Below are positions 53,763-61,837 of a stretch of 64,000 nucleotides of DNA, in pieces. Every line of letters begins with the position of its first letter. Position 1 is the stretch's first letter. This DNA comes from Raineya sp. Lineage in GTDB: Bacteria; Bacteroidota; Bacteroidia; Cytophagales; Thermonemataceae. The position numbers and the translations under genes were made by a program. The stretch is from contig JALONN010000011.1 of NCBI GenBank assembly GCA_025454915.1, positions 62,001 through 126,000 on the forward strand. The letters are read 5' to 3'. The notes under the pieces are model-generated. The model was not told the origin of the DNA, searched no databases, and saw nothing but the letters and a program-made list of their open reading frames with translations.

Positions 53763-54734
53763 ATGCAAAAAGAATCTATTTTAGTAATTGGCTCAGCAGG
53801 GCAATTGGGCGTTGAACTGGTTGCTGCCTTAAAAAATGTATATGGAGAAACGCAAGTAGTTTCTTCGGATGTAAGAGAGCCTGCCAAAATCCGTAAGGAA
53901 GAACTTGGTATTTTTGAGAAATTGGATGTCTTAAATCCTGTTCGTCTAAATGAAATTGTAGAAAAATATCAGATTACTCAAATATACCACCTTGCAGCCA
54001 TGCTTTCGGCAACTGGCGAAAAGCATCCTAAACATGCTTGGCAACTTAATATGCAAGGGCTAATCAATGTTTTAGATATTGCCATAGAAAAAAAGCTTCA
54101 TAAAATTTACTTCCCCAGTTCAATCGCTGTTTTTGGACCAACTACTCCCAAAGACAACACTCCACAATTTTGCTCGATGGAGCCTACAACAGTATATGGC
54201 ATCAGTAAACAGGCTGGTGAGGGCTGGTGTAATTACTATTTTAAACGTTATGGTGTAGATGTTCGCAGTTTGCGTTACCCAGGACTAATAGGCTACAAAT
54301 CTATGCCAGGTGGTGGAACAACAGATTATGCAGTAGATATTTACCATAAAGCATTGTATTCTAAAACGTATGAGTGTTTTCTTTCTGAAAATACCTACTT
54401 GCCTATGATGTATATGGATGATGCCATCAAAGCTACTCTAGATTTAATGCATGCAGATGCTTCGAAGATTGCAGTAAGAACATCTTATAACCTCAATGGA
54501 ATGAGTTTTTCACCAAAAGAAATAGCTCAATCTATTCAAAAAATTATACCAGAATTTACAATTTCTTATAATCCAGACTTTCGTCAGGCAATTGCTGATT
54601 CTTGGCCTAACAGCATTGATGACAGCCAAGCTCAAAAAGATTGGGGCTGGAAACCTGATTACGATTTGGATAAAATGACCCAAACCATGCTTGAAAATAT
54701 CAAGATTGGAATTGAAAAAGGAATTATTGTGTAA
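53763..54734 (+). CDS. L-threonine 3-dehydrogenase, SDR (epimerase-like) type
   Basis: 323 residues of the extended SDR fold. NAD-binding VIGSAGQLGVELV (about 7-19), Ser/Thr and YGISKQAG (catalytic Tyr/Lys, about 142-149), and the characteristic YPGLIGYKSMPGGGTTDYAV stretch of SDR-type threonine dehydrogenases. It oxidises L-Thr to 2-amino-3-ketobutyrate, normally followed by Kbl; no kbl is adjacent. Closely related UDP-sugar epimerases are the main alternative. It ends in a terminator. Confidence 0.88.
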   Translation: MQKESILVIGSAGQLGVELVAALKNVYGETQVVSSDVREPAKIRKEELGIFEKLDVLNPVRLNEIVEKYQITQIYHLAAMLSATGEKHPKHAWQLNMQGLINVLDIAIEKKLHKIYFPSSIAVFGPTTPKDNTPQFCSMEPTTVYGISKQAGEGWCNYYFKRYGVDVRSLRYPGLIGYKSMPGGGTTDYAVDIYHKALYSKTYECFLSENTYLPMMYMDDAIKATLDLMHADASKIAVRTSYNLNGMSFSPKEIAQSIQKIIPEFTISYNPDFRQAIADSWPNSIDDSQAQKDWGWKPDYDLDKMTQTMLENIKIGIEKGIIV

Positions 54735-54768
54735 GAAAAAGGGATTCAGTACTGAATCCCTTTTTTAT
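54735..54768. terminator. Bidirectional intrinsic terminator
   Basis: Hairpin AAAAAGGGATTCAGT / ACTGAATCCCTTTTT between the threonine dehydrogenase gene and the convergent secreted-protein gene. Confidence 0.9.
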
Positions 54769-55502
54769 TACATTCTTGCCTTTGCTTCTGCTGGATACTC
54801 TGGAGTAGTTGGAGGATTTAAACGAGGAGCAACAGGCTTTCGAGGTTTAATAATAGGTTGGTTTACAACAATATCTTTGTTTTGAGGAGGATTTTTCTTC
54901 TCTTCTTTAGGAGGTATTTTGAACTCTGTTTTGGGTGTTCCTAAATTGAGTCTTTCAAATTCCTGAACTCGATTGACCATATCTTCAAAAGTACCCAAAT
55001 TAGGGTCATCAGAGGTTTTAAGGCGTACGTTCAAAGCATGAAAGTGTCTTTGAGAGCTTTTTTGATATTTCCCCTCTAATAAATGAGCTTTTTTGATTCT
55101 ATTTGGAAATCTTCTAAAATGAATTTCACAAGTAAATATATCACCTTGTTTGGTTTCGTAAGTAACTTCAGGGTTTCCAACTAAAGATTTAAGAAGCATT
55201 TTTCCATTTTTACGAATATTTTTTACATCAATATGGTAAAAAGTTTCTTCAGGATTATCTACATTTTCTATACACCATCTTTCAGGATGCTCATTGCCAA
55301 AAAAAGTAACAGCACCGCCATATTCATATTCAGATACATATCTGAAATAAAATATGGTTCGGGTATCTGTGTATTCAATTTTATCCAAAATATAGTTTTT
55401 AACCCACTTATTATATTTAGGTTTATAATCTGTATATTTCTGAGCAAAGGTTTGAGATAATACACATAAATACAGAATAAAGAAGAAAGAAATCTTATTC
55501 AT
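54768..55502 (-). CDS. Secreted protein of unknown function
   Basis: 244 residues if translation begins at ATG 55502 (three further ATGs lie within 15 nt upstream). A signal peptide ends near TFAQ (about residue 20). The mature part is a beta-rich domain to about residue 150, followed by a Pro/Lys-rich tail (IKPRKPVAPRLNPPTTPEYPAE). Not recognised. The start overlaps the last codons of rbfA, so it is probably co-transcribed with it. Confidence 0.75.
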   Translation of the reverse strand: MNKISFFFILYLCVLSQTFAQKYTDYKPKYNKWVKNYILDKIEYTDTRTIFYFRYVSEYEYGGAVTFFGNEHPERWCIENVDNPEETFYHIDVKNIRKNGKMLLKSLVGNPEVTYETKQGDIFTCEIHFRRFPNRIKKAHLLEGKYQKSSQRHFHALNVRLKTSDDPNLGTFEDMVNRVQEFERLNLGTPKTEFKIPPKEEKKNPPQNKDIVVNQPIIKPRKPVAPRLNPPTTPEYPAEAKARM

Positions 55503-55902
55503 CATCATCTGTTTCATTTACTTCATAATCAATGTTATAATCTTTATCAACTGGTGGAATTTCAATATTGTTAAATAAACCTTCAATTTTAGAAGCGTAC
55601 TCAGCTGTATCATCTAAAAAAAACTGCAATGCAGGGATAATTCGTACCTGTTTCCCAATACGCTTGGCTAATTCGCTACGAATAGCTTTGTTTTTGTCTT
55701 CAATATCCTCTAATAAACCCTGTTTGTCTTTTTGGTTTAGAAAACTTAAATAAATTTTGGCTATTGATAAATCAGGGCTTACTCTTACAGTTGTAACCGT
55801 AATGAATGCTCCATTAAATAATCCTTTTACGTCTGCCTGAAACATATCTCCCAATTCTTTCTGAATAAGACGGGCAAACTTTTGTTGTCTTTTACTTTCC
55901 AT
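55495..55902 (-). CDS. rbfA: 30S ribosome-binding factor A
   Basis: 135 residues from ATG 55902 (MESKRQQKFARLIQKELGD). RbfA KH-like fold with VTTVRVSPDLSIAKIYLSF and the conserved helix RSELAKRIGKQVRIIPALQF. It helps maturation of the 16S rRNA 5' end and cold adaptation. It lies downstream of the LolC/E-like permease gene on the same strand, an arrangement common in Bacteroidota. Confidence 0.95.
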   Translation of the reverse strand: MESKRQQKFARLIQKELGDMFQADVKGLFNGAFITVTTVRVSPDLSIAKIYLSFLNQKDKQGLLEDIEDKNKAIRSELAKRIGKQVRIIPALQFFLDDTAEYASKIEGLFNNIEIPPVDKDYNIDYEVNETDDDE

Positions 55903-55969
55903 ATTAAATATAACTATCAAAAATCGTACAAAATAAATCTAAAAATTAGAAGTTTTCAAATAAAAAGAA

Positions 55970-57190
55970 CTAAACAAAACGAATGGCTTTGATAGGAGGG
56001 ATTCTGACAACAAAGGTAATGGGTAAAATCATGATAAAAGAAATGAGTAATAATACACTCAAGTTGGCAATAAGAAAAGTTATCCAATCCCAACTGACAG
56101 GCACATAACTGACAAAATAGTTGTGTGCATCCAAAGGAATCAGGTGTGTATAATATTGAAGAAGGTATGCTCCAAATGCAAGAGCATTACCCCATCCAAA
56201 ACCTTTTAAAACAATTCGAAGTCCTTGAAAAAGAAATATTTTTCTAATTTGTTGGTTGTCTGCCCCCATAGCTTTGAGCATACCTATCATTTGTGTCCGT
56301 TCCATCAGCATAATCAGTAATACAGAAATAATATTGAAGGCTGCCACAACCAAAATAACCACCAAAATAATGACAACATTATTGTCTAAGATGGCAAGCC
56401 ATTCAAAAGTATCGTAATGTTTGGCTGTAATGGGTTGCTGGCTCAAATCGTAAGGTAAATACTCTTCTAATTGTTTGGAGTTTTCATTGATTTTCTCAAA
56501 ATCTTTTAAGAAAATTTCATAACCACTAACAAGCGAATCACCCCAATTATTTACCCTTTGAAGTGTTTTTATATCTGTAATTAAAAATTTCTCATCAAAC
56601 ATTCCCACACCCGAATCGTAAATGCCAACGACTGCCAGCTTCCTGAAACGAGGTGGTTCTTGTACAAAAATAACGATGACAGAATCTGCAATTTTTAAAT
56701 TTAACTTATTAGCTATCAGTTTACTGACAACTACTTCATTGGCTTCTTTATCTTTTTTTAGACTGAGCCATCTGCCTTCTTTTAAGTTCTCAGCAAAATC
56801 TTCATAACGATAATCAGTTCCGATACCTTTTAAAACAACACCTTGTACATTATCTTTAATTTTAACAACACCTGGTTTTTGGATATAAGATTGCAAATGA
56901 GAGATATAAGGGATATTTTTGTATTGAGCAAATAGCTTATTATTTACAGATACGGGAGGCTCTTCAAAAGACTGATTGTTACTGGTTTTTACTACCCGAA
57001 TATGACCAACAAAACTGAAAATCTTGCTTTTAATGGCACTTTTAAACCCTGAAAGGACTGAGAAAGAAAGTAAAACCACAAGGATTGTAATAGCTACACT
57101 AATAACAGCTATTCTACTAACAAGCGAAGAGAAACTGTATTGTCTAGATGCTTGTGAAATCTTCTGAGCTATGAAACGATAAATATTCAA
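55970..57190 (-). CDS. FtsX-like ABC permease (LolC/E-type)
   Basis: 406 residues with four transmembrane helices: one near residues 20-45 and three in the C-terminal FtsX domain (about 275-400; ISVLLIMLMERTQMIGMLKAMGADNQQIRKIFLFQG). A large MacB-like periplasmic domain lies between. This is the layout of LolC/LolE, which with LolD extract lipoproteins from the inner membrane. The ATPase gene is not adjacent. Start ATG 57190. Confidence 0.9.
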   Translation of the reverse strand: MNIYRFIAQKISQASRQYSFSSLVSRIAVISVAITILVVLLSFSVLSGFKSAIKSKIFSFVGHIRVVKTSNNQSFEEPPVSVNNKLFAQYKNIPYISHLQSYIQKPGVVKIKDNVQGVVLKGIGTDYRYEDFAENLKEGRWLSLKKDKEANEVVVSKLIANKLNLKIADSVIVIFVQEPPRFRKLAVVGIYDSGVGMFDEKFLITDIKTLQRVNNWGDSLVSGYEIFLKDFEKINENSKQLEEYLPYDLSQQPITAKHYDTFEWLAILDNNVVIILVVILVVAAFNIISVLLIMLMERTQMIGMLKAMGADNQQIRKIFLFQGLRIVLKGFGWGNALAFGAYLLQYYTHLIPLDAHNYFVSYVPVSWDWITFLIANLSVLLLISFIMILPITFVVRIPPIKAIRFV

Positions 57191-57279
57191 AGGCTATGAA
57201 ATAAAAATACATTACAAATACAACGCAACAAAACAAGTAGTTCTGTTGCGTCAAAAACATTGAAATTTCAGTAAAAACA

Positions 57280-57453
57280 CTATTTTATCAGTGTAAAAGT
57301 AATGTATAAAATATGTTTTTCAGCAATAAACTCAACATTGGAATGTGTTTCTTTCACTTTCCAACCCTCTTTAAGTAGCTCTTCTACTTCTTTGAAATCT
57401 ACTGAAGTGGTTTGTGTCAGATTTACAGATTTATTGACTGTTTTGGTTTCCAT
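57280..57453 (-). CDS. Small protein of unknown function
   Basis: 57 residues from ATG 57453 (METKTVNKSVNL); the frame to 57471 adds a less likely start. The core (VEELLKEGWKVKETHSNVEF) is a balanced helix-strand mix unlike a random reading frame. No family is recognised. It is divergent from ferritin, with a 226-nt spacer. Confidence 0.5.
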   Translation of the reverse strand: METKTVNKSVNLTQTTSVDFKEVEELLKEGWKVKETHSNVEFIAEKHILYITFTLIK

Positions 57454-57679
57454 AAAACTTAAATATTTCAAAAACTTGTTTCGTAAAAATAGATTTATTT
57501 TAGTGAATTCATTCAGTAAAGATAACTTTTTTTTGAGTAAAAGAGTTTTTTATGAGTTTTTTTTCTTAAAGTTTTGTTGATTTTACTTAGACTGACTCTA
57601 AATTCCAATAATTTGAAACTAAAATATACTCAAAGTTGTAATACACTTGAGACCTAAGAACTTTTTAATTTTTAATAAT

Positions 57680-58207
57680 ATGAAAGATTTAATGAGAATG
57701 AAAACCTCTTTGAAAGAGGAGATAGAAAATATCTTAAATGAGCAAGTAAAGATGGAAGCTCATGCTTCAGCAAAATATTTGGCAATGGCTTCTTGGTGTG
57801 ATAGAAATGGTTATGAGAATAGTGCTGATTATTTCTTTAAACAATCTGAAGAAGAAAGAGAACATATGCTCAAAATATTCAAATATATTTCTGATATGGG
57901 TGGAACGGCTATTTCTCCAGAAGTAACCAAAGTGCCCAATGATTTTGACTCTTTCAGAGGTGTATTTGAGCAAGCTTTAGAGTCTGAAATATCTGTAAGT
58001 CAGTCTATTAATAGAATTATAGATGCTTGCCGTAAAAACCATGACTACATGACAGAAAAATTTATGCATTGGTTCTTACAAGAGCAGATTGAAGAAGAGT
58101 ATGTAGCAAGAAGAGCTGTAGAACTATTTGATGTGATTGGAGAAGAAGGTGTAGGCAGATTCATGATTGACAAACAAGTAATAGAAATCAAATATAGTGC
58201 TGAGTAA
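57680..58207 (+). CDS. Ferritin
   Basis: 175 residues from ATG 57680 (MKDLMRMKTSLKEEIE); the longer frame from 57647 lacks support. Four-helix ferritin with the ferroxidase Glu/His residues in EQVKMEAHASAKYL and QSEEEREHMLKIF, and a late EEQ-type segment (LQEQIEEEYVARRA). It stores iron as a 24-mer in the cytoplasm, without a haem Met signature of bacterioferritin. It ends in a hairpin terminator. Confidence 0.93.
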   Translation: MKDLMRMKTSLKEEIENILNEQVKMEAHASAKYLAMASWCDRNGYENSADYFFKQSEEEREHMLKIFKYISDMGGTAISPEVTKVPNDFDSFRGVFEQALESEISVSQSINRIIDACRKNHDYMTEKFMHWFLQEQIEEEYVARRAVELFDVIGEEGVGRFMIDKQVIEIKYSAE

Positions 58208-58229
58208 TGACCAGACACCTTTTAAAAAC

Positions 58230-58259
58230 AAAAATCCTCAAACTATTTGGGGATTTTTG
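58230..58259 (+). terminator. Intrinsic terminator downstream of ferritin
   Basis: Hairpin AAAAATCC(TC) / (GG)GGATTTTT with AAACTATT loop, followed by a short T-rich tail. Confidence 0.75.
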
Positions 58260-58354
58260 CTTAGATATACTTTTGAATTTCGCTAATATGATTGATATTT
58301 ATAAAGTTAATTGAACATTGTGAGTTCTGTTATTACTCATGCAATGTTGGTGAT

Positions 58355-59626
58355 TTATTTAAGCTTCATTAAATAGTCTTGTAGCAAGGGAAAATCATCA
58401 TGAACACCATCATGCATTCCTGATGTGTGCCTTTCTTGCGAGATTGTTCTTGCTGCTACTATTTTTCTTTTGGGTAAAATATAAAGCACATTTCCATTAG
58501 TGCCTGCAGCATAAAAACCAATAATTCCATTGACATGCTGAGTAAGCAAAATACTAAGAGGTATTGCAGTATAAAATTTTTCAATGTTATAGTTATACTT
58601 CAAAGCAATTGCATCCATTTGATCAAAAAAAGCGTCTATACTAGGATATTTAATGGAAATACATTCCTTTAAAACTGTTATCAGAGTATCATTATTATTA
58701 ATGCTTTGACATTTAACTAAATTAGAATTTTCAAAAGAATAGTAACTATTTTTAGGGTCAGGGATAAGCCACCAAGAAAATCCATAAGTAGGATTGAGAG
58801 TGTTTTTGTAGTTAATACTTTCCTTAATCCAATTTTTATCAACAATTTTGCGACCATTAACTTTTCCATTGTTCAATAGTAAATTTCCAATCTTTACTAA
58901 ATCTGCACTACTAATTTCTAACCCATCCATTGCATAATTGTTTCCCTTATTAATAAGGCTGTCTTCTTCTTTTTTACTAATTGTTCTATTTTGGTCAACA
59001 CTCTCAAAGTAGGCTTTCATATAAACATCAGAAACCCATTCAACATCTTTGATACCCAATGGTTTAAATAATTTTTCCTTTAGATATTCAAACAGCGATT
59101 TGTTAGTTAATTTAAAAACTATACCAGACAATAAATTTATTGCATTATTATTATATTGCCATTTTGTACCCGGCTCGAATTTTACTTCACTGTTTAGGGC
59201 AAATTCTACACAATTACCATACCTATACAATTTATCAGTTTTAACAGTTTCAATACCTGATGTATGAGACAGTATGTGTCGAACTGTAATTAAACTTTTT
59301 CTTCCTGTTTTCCAATCTTGTCTTTCATTAAAAATTTGGCTTATTGGAATATCTATAGATTTCAACTTGCCTTCTGTTAATAATATGCCAATTGCTAAAC
59401 TCGCAATAGATTTAGTTGCACTCATTACATAAGCATTTTGAAAATCTTTCTCATAAATTTCGTTCAAAAGTACTTTCCCATTTTGTTGAATATAAATATC
59501 AGATGAGTTAGTTTTAATTGCGTACTTTTTTATAGTGTCAATTAACGAATTGTTTTTATACTGTGCATTGCTTTCTAAACAAGCAAATATCATTGCCATT
59601 GAAATTGTAACTATATATTTATTCAT
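58355..59626 (-). CDS. Serine hydrolase (class C beta-lactamase/penicillin-binding fold)
   Basis: 423 residues. Signal peptide, possibly a lipobox (FAC). Catalytic SATK (SxxK, about residues 69-72) and YNNN (YxN) after QWQY are present, as in esterase EstB, DD-peptidases and AmpC. The substrate is unknown. Beta-lactamase activity cannot be assumed, since most such orphan proteins are esterases or peptidases. Confidence 0.85.
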   Translation of the reverse strand: MNKYIVTISMAMIFACLESNAQYKNNSLIDTIKKYAIKTNSSDIYIQQNGKVLLNEIYEKDFQNAYVMSATKSIASLAIGILLTEGKLKSIDIPISQIFNERQDWKTGRKSLITVRHILSHTSGIETVKTDKLYRYGNCVEFALNSEVKFEPGTKWQYNNNAINLLSGIVFKLTNKSLFEYLKEKLFKPLGIKDVEWVSDVYMKAYFESVDQNRTISKKEEDSLINKGNNYAMDGLEISSADLVKIGNLLLNNGKVNGRKIVDKNWIKESINYKNTLNPTYGFSWWLIPDPKNSYYSFENSNLVKCQSINNNDTLITVLKECISIKYPSIDAFFDQMDAIALKYNYNIEKFYTAIPLSILLTQHVNGIIGFYAAGTNGNVLYILPKRKIVAARTISQERHTSGMHDGVHDDFPLLQDYLMKLK

Positions 59627-59752
59627 TTTTTTGTGATTTAAGTGCTATAAACTATTTAGATATTTATTTGAAATTGCTAACATCTTTCAAAAATGATTTT
59701 GTTCTATAGAGTTCAAAGACTTTAAAAAGCTGTGTGAAGTAGAAAATGTTTT

Positions 59753-60712
59753 TTAAATACACTTTTGAATTTCATTTTTGAGCATGAGGTACATAATATC
59801 TTCTTTTTCAGATTTTAAACCTCCAGACCTAGAAAAAGCTACTTTTCCTTTGTTGACAATCATGTTGATTGGGTAGACTTTTATCTTCCATTGTTCCAAG
59901 AAAAACTTACTCTGTTCCTGTGGGATGTGGTTATAACTAAACGTCTTATTTTTTAAAAATTTATCTATTTTAGCCTTGTCACTATTAGAAAAAGCTAAGA
60001 AAACCACATTTTGGTTGTTTTTATATTCTTCTACGAGTTTATTGAGAGAAGGAATCTCTTCTATACATGGAGGGCATTCCACAAACCAAAAATTCATCAC
60101 AACAATCTTGTTTTGAAGCTCTTCCATTGTCCATTTTTTACCCTGAATATCTGTTACTACAAAACTAGGCATCTGATCTCCTATTTTGAAAGCTTGATTA
60201 TCACTAAGCACCTTATTAACCATTTCTGGATTGCTTGAGGAATTGAGAGCTAATTTTACAGGTTGTGGAGCAGGTTTGATTTGATACTCCGAAATAATGC
60301 CATTTTGAGCATTGTAGGCACTGGCTAATAAGGTCGGATTATCTTCTAACGTTTTTCTAAAAACATCAGCAGATATAGACTTACCTGTAGAATCTCTGAA
60401 TAATAACTTTTTATTGGTAAAATCTACTTCATCCGTGTTTTTTAAAGGTTTTTCTGTTGGAGTTAGAACAACTTCTTTTCTTATGCCATTTATCACATGA
60501 ATAGGCTTAAAATAAGTCCTTTTTCCTGTCATGCTAATTTGTAATATTTGTTGAGAAGCTTGATCAAAATTAATAACCTGACCATTTTCATTTTTGATAA
60601 TGCAATCTTTTCCAAGCGTCGAAGTAATACGATTTTTGATAGCTTCTTCAGCGGATTGACCAAAAGAAGAACTACAAAAACAAATCACAAGAAGAAAATA
60701 TAAGTGTTTCAT
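59753..60712 (-). CDS. TlpA-like thioredoxin-fold lipid/periplasmic protein
   Basis: 319 residues with an N-terminal signal peptide (SSSFGQ). A poorly conserved region (about 30-175) is followed by a thioredoxin/AhpC-TSA-type domain whose active site is CPPC in NFWFVECPPCIEEIP (about residues 216-219). Probably a periplasmic thiol-disulfide oxidoreductase or reductant for envelope proteins. It is divergent from an AraC regulator gene. Confidence 0.88.
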   Translation of the reverse strand: MKHLYFLLVICFCSSSFGQSAEEAIKNRITSTLGKDCIIKNENGQVINFDQASQQILQISMTGKRTYFKPIHVINGIRKEVVLTPTEKPLKNTDEVDFTNKKLLFRDSTGKSISADVFRKTLEDNPTLLASAYNAQNGIISEYQIKPAPQPVKLALNSSSNPEMVNKVLSDNQAFKIGDQMPSFVVTDIQGKKWTMEELQNKIVVMNFWFVECPPCIEEIPSLNKLVEEYKNNQNVVFLAFSNSDKAKIDKFLKNKTFSYNHIPQEQSKFFLEQWKIKVYPINMIVNKGKVAFSRSGGLKSEKEDIMYLMLKNEIQKCI

Positions 60713-60860
60713 AATAAATTAGGGTTGATTTTGATATGAAAAATAGATTTACTCATAGAGTCAATTGCTGATAAAAAAGTTGTATAATGGAAATATATTT
60801 TTTTAAAAGTTTATAAATAATACTTTAGTTATTTTCTCGTTTTTGATAAAATGAAAGAAT

Positions 60861-61730
60861 ATGTTTTCACAAGAAGCTCTAATTAAACATGAAAATAAGA
60901 ATATAGGCACAGTAGTATTTTCTATGCTTACGCAGTATCATGCAAATATGCCTTTTAAGAATTTTGCTATTAAATATGTATGGGAAGGTGTAGAGACTTA
61001 TCAGGTGAATGGAAAAAATTATATTTTACAAAAAGATCAATATTTACTGGCAAATCAATATGCTGAAGGCTCTATTCTTATTGACAGTAAAAGACCTGTC
61101 AAGGGTATTTGTATTGATATAAAACACTCCATTCTTTCTGAAGCATTAGCAAGTTTTAGACGACCTGATACCGAATATGTAGACTTGAATCTAGATACGT
61201 TTTTTGCGACAGATTGTTTTGTTGAAAATCAGTATCAAGCAAAATCTACTCATCTTGGGTTATTTTTAAATTCTTTAGGCAATAAAATTATAGAAGAAAT
61301 AACTTTTACAGAAGATTTTTATTACACCATTTGCGAAAAACTGATTCAAGATCATATTCCGATTTATAAACAATTACAAATTATACCAACTATAAAATAT
61401 GACACCAAAAAACATCTTTTTAGATGTGTTTATAGAGGAAAAGAATTTATAGATAGTCATTTTACCGAAAATTTGTCCATAGAACAAATTGCTCAAGAGG
61501 CATCTTTATCTCAGTACCATTTTTTTAGACTTTTTAAAAACATTTATCAGCAAACACCCTATCAATATATACATCAAAAAAGACTTTTATTTGCCAAACA
61601 AGCTCTTGAATCAGGACACTATTCTGTTTCAGATGTGGCAATTATCGCAGGATTCCCAGATATTTATACATTTAGTAAAGCATTTAAAAAAATGTATAAA
61701 ATAACACCCTCAACACTCATCAAATTATAA
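60861..61730 (+). CDS. AraC-family transcriptional regulator
   Basis: 289 residues. The N-terminal 170 residues are a cupin-like sensor domain, not membrane-bound. The C-terminal double HTH (IEQIAQEASLSQYHFFRLFKNIYQ, then DVAIIAGFPDIYTFSKAFKKMYKITPS) is typical. It is followed after about 107 nt by an outer-membrane receptor gene on the same strand, which it may control. Confidence 0.92.
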   Translation: MFSQEALIKHENKNIGTVVFSMLTQYHANMPFKNFAIKYVWEGVETYQVNGKNYILQKDQYLLANQYAEGSILIDSKRPVKGICIDIKHSILSEALASFRRPDTEYVDLNLDTFFATDCFVENQYQAKSTHLGLFLNSLGNKIIEEITFTEDFYYTICEKLIQDHIPIYKQLQIIPTIKYDTKKHLFRCVYRGKEFIDSHFTENLSIEQIAQEASLSQYHFFRLFKNIYQQTPYQYIHQKRLLFAKQALESGHYSVSDVAIIAGFPDIYTFSKAFKKMYKITPSTLIKL

Positions 61731-61767
61731 TTAGCAGGATTTGACAAAAACAAGTTCATAAGAAAAC

Positions 61768-61780
61768 GTAACATTGTTAC
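61768..61780. promoter_or_regulatory. Short palindrome upstream of the second receptor gene
   Basis: GTAACA-T-TGTTAC is a perfect 6-bp inverted repeat in the spacer between the AraC regulator and the receptor. It may be an operator, but it is short enough to occur by chance in AT-rich DNA. Confidence 0.3.
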
Positions 61781-61837
61781 AACTTTTTGAATAAGCTAAA
61801 ACTCTATTAGCTATTCACCTATTATCAAAACGTTCTT

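Noticed and set aside
58355..59626. Antibiotic-resistance beta-lactamase
   Set aside because: It has SxxK and YxN but no feature that separates a true class C enzyme from related esterases and peptidases.
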